A DNA stretch of 64,000 nt from JBBDMX01 sp040878035. GTDB lineage: Bacteria; Planctomycetota; Phycisphaerae; Phycisphaerales; Phycisphaeraceae. Under the pieces are notes generated by a model. The model was not told the origin of the DNA. It ran no database searches and was given only the letters and a program-made list of their open reading frames with translations. Positions 59,971 through 64,000 of this stretch are shown here, one piece after another. The DNA lies in the NCBI GenBank assembly GCA_040878035.1, contig JBBDMX010000053.1, positions 41,449-105,448 on the forward strand, given 5' to 3'. How positions within the stretch are numbered: the first letter of the stretch is position 1; the number at the start of each line of letters is the position of its first letter. The position numbers were made by a program, and so were the translations under genes.

Positions 59971-60496
59971 TATTGCCAATTTCTCATCCAGTATGTCCAT
60001 AAACAGCCTGCCAATAAGGGCGCGTGCAACAATATTACTGGGCACCATCGGATGCCTTCTAATGGGATGTGGGCGCACGCCAGGTGCGACAAGCTTGCCC
60101 AACACGACAATAAACACATCGCAATCACAAGTTGACAAAGCCGGTGTATACCAGCTCTCGCCAGGCGATTACAGGCTTATTGTAAAACTTCAACCCGATG
60201 ATAATGGCCACTTGGTTACGTACGAGCTACACGCCCCAGTTTCTGATGCTTTAATCGTATCGGGCGATGCCGGTGCGGCTTCTGCGCGTTGGTTTCTGTT
60301 CTGGTCAGTAGATCATGAGCTTTGGGTGCATAGTTCTGATATTGGCACCTTTATCTGGCAGAAAGACCCCAATCTAGGGTACCAACGTCATACGGTAACC
60401 GGCGGACTTGAGGTCCGTCGAATGCCAGATATGGTATTTGACTCCTTGCCGGAGTCTCTCAAACGCCGGTGGTTACCCGTACGCATTGCACCGTAA
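59957..60496 (+). CDS. Hypothetical lipoprotein
   Basis: 179 residues of lower GC than the window average. A hydrophobic leader (ATILLGTIGCLLMGC) ends in a lipobox. The body has GVYQLSPGDYRLIVKLQPDDNG and ARWFLFWSVDHELWVHSSDIG, with KDPNLGYQRH near the end, suggesting a small beta-rich envelope domain. No family recognised. Located at the edge of the mobile-element zone and possibly acquired. Confidence 0.6.
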   Translation: MTTIDIANFSSSMSINSLPIRARATILLGTIGCLLMGCGRTPGATSLPNTTINTSQSQVDKAGVYQLSPGDYRLIVKLQPDDNGHLVTYELHAPVSDALIVSGDAGAASARWFLFWSVDHELWVHSSDIGTFIWQKDPNLGYQRHTVTGGLEVRRMPDMVFDSLPESLKRRWLPVRIAP

Positions 60497-60543
60497 TGGC
60501 GAGGCAAAGGGGCGGGGAAAAGGGGGGCGGGGAAAAGGCGGGG

Positions 60544-60824
60544 AAAAGGGGTCGGGAGTCTTTGATTCGCCGTCGGCGGCGATTCGGGTAGACTGGCGGT
60601 ATGCCCAGACGCCCACGCGTGGTCCGGCCGCCAAAGGCATAATAATGACTCCCGACCTGCTCTGTCGAAAACCTCGATCCGTGGTGGTTCCGCAACCAGG
60701 CTGCCTCTGCTTGGTCATTGCCAAGGGCCGGAAAAGCAGTACTTCCGGAAACGCCTTTCTTGCGGCAACCCTCGCCTCAAGGACCGAAAAGTGAGGTTTT
60801 CGACAGAGCACTCCCGACCCCTTT
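60544..60824. repeat. AAAAGGGGTCGGGAGTC element, copy 1, split by a nested MITE
   Basis: It starts AAAAGGGGTCGGGAGTCTTT and would end GACTCCCGACCCCTTT, but a 153-base element is inserted in the right end, duplicating CTCCCGACC. Inside, ATGCCCAGACGCCCACGCG reads MPRRPRVVRPPKA before stop codons, like the opening of a RAYT protein. Other copies are at 61428 and 63666. Confidence 0.8.
60658..60810. mobile_element. MITE with 18-bp perfect inverted ends and 9-bp target duplication
   Basis: TGCTCTGTCGAAAACCTC at the left and GAGGTTTTCGACAGAGCA at the right. CTCCCGACC directly flanks both sides (60649-60657 and 60811-60819). The ends match those of the IS at 61530-62554, which can supply the transposase. 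153 bases, no coding capacity. Confidence 0.85.
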
Positions 60825-60887
60825 GCCCTTCCCTTCCTGTGGGACTGGACAACAGTCCAACCGAGGGTCAATGGGGCAGTCGATAGC

Positions 60888-61337
60888 ATGAGGTGCAATA
60901 TGTACTGCAAGGGATGCAATTATATGCTTGTCGGGCTGTCCACCAACAGATGCCCCGAGTGTGGACGATCGTTCGATCCATCGGATGAACGAACATTTAA
61001 CCGGCGACCGGACCACACTCACGCCTCTGTACTGGCAACCAGCGCTGCCGTAGTGCTGTACCTAATAGGGTTGTGGTATTGGGTAAAAGGTGGTACGGCG
61101 TACACAAGAGTGCGACCCAGTGTATTGGTTCCGCAGATAGTCGTATTTGCAGTCGGGGCTGGCATGTCGCTGTACGCTGTTCGACAGTGGTGGGCACGGT
61201 GGAGTGTGGTGATTCCAATGGTTGTGTTAGCATTGTGTATGTTATGTTTAGTCGAGATAGGTTGGTTTCTGTTGTCATGGGTGCTGTGGGGTCGCCCCAG
61301 CAGTCCAGTCTTTCCGACGCTGCTACTGGTGTGGTAA
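60888..61337 (+). CDS. Small zinc-ribbon membrane protein, hypothetical
   Basis: 149 residues. MYCKGCNYMLVGLSTNRCPECGRSFDPSD is a complete zinc ribbon. Three hydrophobic segments follow (SAAVVLYLIGLWYWV, VPQIVVFAVGAGMSLYAV, VVIPMVVLALCMLCLVEIGWFLLSW). Same architecture as the protein at 54079 but shorter. It lies between the MITE and the IS. Function unknown; possibly truncated by the following repeats. Confidence 0.55.
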   Translation: MRCNMYCKGCNYMLVGLSTNRCPECGRSFDPSDERTFNRRPDHTHASVLATSAAVVLYLIGLWYWVKGGTAYTRVRPSVLVPQIVVFAVGAGMSLYAVRQWWARWSVVIPMVVLALCMLCLVEIGWFLLSWVLWGRPSSPVFPTLLLVW

Positions 61338-61340
61338 CGC

Positions 61341-62480
61341 TCATGCAAAAGGGAACCATTTGAGCAATTGAATGCGCAAGCAAAAGGGAGCCACCGCAGT
61401 GGCCGACCTCGTGAGAGCAGGGCGACGAAAAGGGGTCGGGAGTCTTTGATTGATGCGTCGGCGGCGGCGATTCGGGTAGACTGGAGGTATGCTCAGACGT
61501 CCACGCGGGGACGACAAAGGGGTCGGGAGTGCTCTGTCGAAAACCTCGATAAACACTAACAAGATCATCACGTTGTGCGTGATGACCATCAAGCGCTGCT
61601 CGCGGCATTGCGCATGATAGCTGCGGCTGGCCAGTTCGTCGCCCAAGTTGCGTTTGATCATCGAGTAGACGGTTTCGACCTGCCAGCGTTGCGAGTAACC
61701 ACTGCGTTGCCGACTTTGGGGCGTACCCAACAGGCGGCGCATCAGACGTCGCCAGTGGCCTGAAGGCGGCTTACTGGTGGGCCGGCCGATCTGCGCGGGG
61801 ATGAGACTTTGGATGCCGTGTTCCTCACGCAGGTACTGATGGTTGGCCTGGCTGTCGTAGCCGGCGTCGGCCAGCAGTTTGAGCAGCGTCACGTTCGCGG
61901 GCACATCGGCCAAGAGCGCCGGCAGGTCGTGCATGTCCGGCGAGGGGCCTGTACCACTGAGCATGCTCAAGACCAGGTGCGTGTTACAGTCCACCAACGT
62001 GCTGAGCTTGGGAAAGCGGGTGTAGGTGGTGGTCTGAAACAGCGGGTTTTGTGCGGATTTCTGCCCGCGCTGGCGCCGCTTGACGAAGTACGGGCTGCGA
62101 TGGCCCGACTCCAGTCCGGAGGAATCGGCCGCCGCCTTCTTGATCCGCGGATGCTCGCCCAGGGTCATGCGGATGGTGCTGTGCACGGCCTTGATCGCCA
62201 GCGTGTGACCCAGGAGCCGCGGCACGGCCTTGTGCAGCGTGGAGTGATCCGGGACGTGCTCCAGGCCCAGCCATTCGCGGTAGGCCGGCAGGTCCTTGAG
62301 GTGCTCTTCCACGCCACGATAGTCGGTGCGCAGGAAGGTCATGAGCACCAGGCAGGCAAAGAGCTGGGGTTGGGTGTACTTCCTGGGGCTGTTGGGATGG
62401 GAGTAGTCGGCGTAAGCGCCCTTGCCCACCGCAAGAGCCGCCAAGACCACCGTCCGTGGCGACTTGGAGGTTAAGCTCAT
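61341..62480 (-). CDS. DDE transposase (IS4/IS5-like)
   Basis: About 380 residues. The DDE positions are readable as KKAAADSSGLES (first Asp), LLADAGYDSQANHQYL (second Asp) and RWQVETVYSMIKRNLG (Glu in the Y-x2-R-type block). The N terminus has YTQPQLFACLVLMTFLRTDYRG and an HSTLHKAVPRL motif. After FIEVFDRAL the frame leaves the IS through its left end and continues about 60 codons into neighbouring repeats, so the natural C terminus has been lost and replaced. The ATG at 62480 is a good start. Confidence 0.85.
   Translation of the reverse strand: MSLTSKSPRTVVLAALAVGKGAYADYSHPNSPRKYTQPQLFACLVLMTFLRTDYRGVEEHLKDLPAYREWLGLEHVPDHSTLHKAVPRLLGHTLAIKAVHSTIRMTLGEHPRIKKAAADSSGLESGHRSPYFVKRRQRGQKSAQNPLFQTTTYTRFPKLSTLVDCNTHLVLSMLSGTGPSPDMHDLPALLADVPANVTLLKLLADAGYDSQANHQYLREEHGIQSLIPAQIGRPTSKPPSGHWRRLMRRLLGTPQSRQRSGYSQRWQVETVYSMIKRNLGDELASRSYHAQCREQRLMVITHNVMILLVFIEVFDRALPTPLSSPRGRLSIPPVYPNRRRRRINQRLPTPFRRPALTRSATAVAPFCLRIQLLKWFPFA
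61428..61529. repeat. AAAAGGGGTCGGGAGTC element, copy 2, next to the IS
   Basis: AAAAGGGGTCGGGAGTCTTTG with the same interior (GCGGCGATTCGGGTAGACTGG, ATGCTCAGACGTCCACGCG). It then has a second AAAGGGGTCGGGAG directly abutting the IS left end at 61530. Confidence 0.75.
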
Positions 62481-62554
62481 GACCAGACTTACGCACGAGC
62501 AGCCCGCCCTATTGCGGCCTGATCAACGCTCCGCGCGAACTTTTCGACAGAGCA
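61530..62554 (-). mobile_element. Insertion sequence, about 1025 bp
   Basis: The 14-base perfect inverted ends TGCTCTGTCGAAAA (61530-61543) and TTTTCGACAGAGCA (62541-62554) enclose the DDE transposase on the minus strand. The left flank is GGTCGGGAG, the complement of the 9-mer duplicated by the related MITE. The right flank is TACCTGTCC, so there is no matching target duplication and the copy is probably rearranged. Confidence 0.82.
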
Positions 62555-62595
62555 TACCTGTCCCATTTTCTCCGCCCCAGGAGTGGCCGCGCCCC

Positions 62596-63351
62596 TCAGG
62601 AGCAACGGCGGCGGCGTAGTGCTAGCGCCAAGGCAGCCAACCCCAGCATCCCCGTCACCGCCGTCACGGGCTCGGGGACGGCGCCGCTTTGGCCATTCTG
62701 GGACGTACCCGTGCTCCGGAGCAACCAGTTGCCGCCAAGACCCAAGAAATCGGTGGTTAAGAGGGCCTGGGGAGGAGTGGTCCCCACGACGTCCGAGGGG
62801 TCGATTGGCGTAACGCTGGCGACGACCCAACTGGCCCCCTGCGAGCTTGACGCATCCAGGGACGCGGGGAACAAGCCAGGCTCGAACGCTATCCGCGCCG
62901 CCACGAAGAAGCCGCCGTTGACCACCGTGTCGGGGATGTCGATGGATTGGAAAATGTCCGTGTCCGCATTCTGCACCGTGGCCGAGGCGCTGGTAAGCAG
63001 AGACAGGCTGCTGGTCAGCGACAGGCCGATATAGGGGCTGCCGTTGTCGTCGGTGTCGTCGTAGAGGTAAACGGTAAAGGCATCCCCGTTGGAGAGGCCC
63101 GTCGAAAAGATCCCACTGCCGAAGGCGATCTCGATGCTCGTGATCGTGTCGCCGCCGGCTGGCGCGGTGAAGAAGTTGGCCCACCACATGTCGCCGGTGC
63201 CTCCGAAGCCGACCCCTGACTCTGAGGTGCCGTCGTCCACCGCATAGACCACCACCGCCTCGGCGGGGCGGCCGCAGACCAGCAGTAAACACATAGCAAT
63301 CGCCACCAGCGGTGACGCGCAGATCATGCGCGTGCTCGAAGTGTTCTTCAT
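62596..63351 (-). CDS. PEP-CTERM sorting domain protein
   Basis: 251 residues. Signal peptide ASPLVAIAMCLLLVCGRPAEA, then an extracellular body with VVYAVDDGTSESGVGFGGTG, DAFTVYLYDDTDDNG and NWLLRSTGTSQNGQ. It ends with the sorting tail VPEPVTAVTG, a hydrophobic helix and RRRR. The body looks like one beta-sandwich domain; function unknown. Expected to be processed by an exosortase encoded elsewhere. The ATG at 63351 begins the signal peptide; a longer frame upstream is unlikely. Confidence 0.85.
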   Translation of the reverse strand: MKNTSSTRMICASPLVAIAMCLLLVCGRPAEAVVVYAVDDGTSESGVGFGGTGDMWWANFFTAPAGGDTITSIEIAFGSGIFSTGLSNGDAFTVYLYDDTDDNGSPYIGLSLTSSLSLLTSASATVQNADTDIFQSIDIPDTVVNGGFFVAARIAFEPGLFPASLDASSSQGASWVVASVTPIDPSDVVGTTPPQALLTTDFLGLGGNWLLRSTGTSQNGQSGAVPEPVTAVTGMLGLAALALALRRRRCS

Positions 63352-63566
63352 CGCAACCCTCCCTTGGTTAGCAACGGTCCACGTGAATAGAGCGTCAGGC
63401 TTGTCCATCATCTGGAGCATTCGTAGGCTCCATGTGGGGCTTTACAACGGTCCGCAGACCGTCCCAAGCCAGTCACACACAAGCATGATACTCGATCCCG
63501 CCCTTCTTAGGGAAGAAATTCAGGGTTCTTCGGGGATTTGGTAGTGGATCATTTTGAAATTCTGGA

Positions 63567-63656
63567 TTACGGCAAGCTGCCAGTCCAGAACAGTAGCGCA
63601 ACAAACGCGATGAACAGCGCCGACCACCATACCAGGTAGGCTAGGGCTGACTTCAT
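63567..63656 (-). CDS. Possible 29-residue membrane peptide or C-terminal fragment
   Basis: MKSALAYLVW followed by WSALFIAFVALLFW and GSLP is a single hydrophobic helix. A repeat element ends ten bases upstream of the ATG and there is no ribosome site, so it may be the tail of a truncated gene. Otherwise I see no gene in 63352-63665. Confidence 0.25.
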   Translation of the reverse strand: MKSALAYLVWWSALFIAFVALLFWTGSLP

Positions 63657-63665
63657 GCGGCGAGG

Positions 63666-63784
63666 AAAAGGGGTCGGGAGTCTTTGATTGACCGTCGGCG
63701 GCGATTCGGGTAGACTGGCGGTATGCCCAGACGCCCACGCGTGGTCCGGCCGCCAAAGGCATAATAATGACTTCCGACCCCTTT
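63666..63784. repeat. AAAAGGGGTCGGGAGTC element, copy 3 (intact)
   Basis: 119 bases with inverted ends AAAAGGGGTCGGGAGTC and GACTTCCGACCCCTTT. The interior is nearly identical to copy 1, including the MPRRPRVVRPPKA mini-frame followed by tandem stop codons. Confidence 0.85.
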
Positions 63785-63908
63785 GCTTCTCGAGTGCCGA
63801 ATGCAATCTTCTGGAAGTGTTTCATGGCCGGCAAAGCCTCCCCCGCTCCCCTAACCCCTCACCCCCAGAGCATCCTCCCGCGATCACCCCAAATCAAATT
63901 TCCTATCA

Positions 63909-64000
63909 ACCTGAGTTCGGGATAAGCCCATCGAGACGGCTGATGTTTTTGGAGTGCGGCGGCTGTGACGCCGCTTTGGCTCGACGCGGAGCGTCTTTGG
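63909..64000. repeat. ACCTGAGTTCGG palindromic element, cut by the window end
   Basis: ACCTGAGTTCGGGATAAGCC followed by TTTTTGGAGTGCGGCGGC and GACGCCGCTTTGGCTCGACG. It matches the right half of the element at 9273-9484 in inverted orientation. Confidence 0.75.

Noticed and set aside
63520..63834. A 104-codon minus-strand frame
   Set aside because: Most of it is the 119-base repeat element read in antisense; only the short hydrophobic piece at 63567-63656 was kept, at low confidence.

Overview
The window looks like a GC-rich planctomycete, probably of the Phycisphaerae side, and probably a metagenome or draft scaffold. The taxonomic call is inference. It rests on two PEP-CTERM proteins (863-1897 and 62596-63351), two membrane proteins with a CxxC...CPECG zinc ribbon at the N terminus, a very large secreted PQQ-type propeller protein, GH35 and phytanoyl-CoA-dioxygenase type genes, and an unusually rich population of small palindromic repeats. 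A poly-G run followed by ten Ns at 55158-55199, with a 44-base duplicated flank, marks a scaffold join, so the order across that point is not certain.

Layout. 1-334 is the start of a sulfite reductase on the minus strand. 863-1897 is a PEP-CTERM protein with leader hairpins and a terminator. 2027-8526 is a six-gene minus-strand run: two FeeM-like N-acyltransferases, a ThiF/E1-like adenylyltransferase, a nitroreductase-like flavoprotein, a sugar-nucleotide epimerase and a UGT-like glycosyltransferase. This is the best candidate for an undescribed biosynthetic system. 9574-12565 is a restriction-modification island (Vsr, an unassigned small ORF, a probable DUF4928-type endonuclease, a cytosine-5 methyltransferase). 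12698-17446 is a 1.6-kilo-residue propeller protein. 17650-18468 is a DUF433/DUF5615 toxin-antitoxin pair whose toxin is destroyed by a small palindromic element. 18580-22091 holds a ParA-like ATPase and a VanZ-MurJ fusion.

22222-31426 is mostly housekeeping: deaminase, DUF4230 protein, DsbD-like protein, redoxin, SYLF lipoprotein, QueF, GatC, GatA, ROK kinase, beta-ketoacyl synthase. 31425-40041 contains a REP-associated tyrosine transposase surrounded by its presumed REP palindromes, plus MoaB, a GH35 beta-galactosidase, a TolC/HlyD pair and Ndk. 40055-42895 is a small catabolic-looking unit (AraC regulator, PhyH dioxygenase, UroD-like protein). 43118-52284 is one long operon: ArsR, permease, TolC, membrane-fusion protein, RND pump, two thioredoxins and CcdA. 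A recognisable sigma70 promoter and overlapping operator precede arsR. It reads as a metal or metalloid efflux system coupled to disulfide chemistry.

52312-58926 has phosphofructokinase, a low-affinity iron permease family protein, a zinc-ribbon membrane protein, the scaffold gap, FolC, tRNA-Pro(TGG) and UDP-glucose dehydrogenase. The last 5 kb is a repeat-rich, lower-GC accessory zone. It carries a lipoprotein, a zinc-ribbon membrane protein, an IS of about 1 kb, a related miniature element with a 9-bp target duplication, and the second PEP-CTERM gene. Boundaries, starts and family calls come from reading the sequence by eye; no database search was possible.
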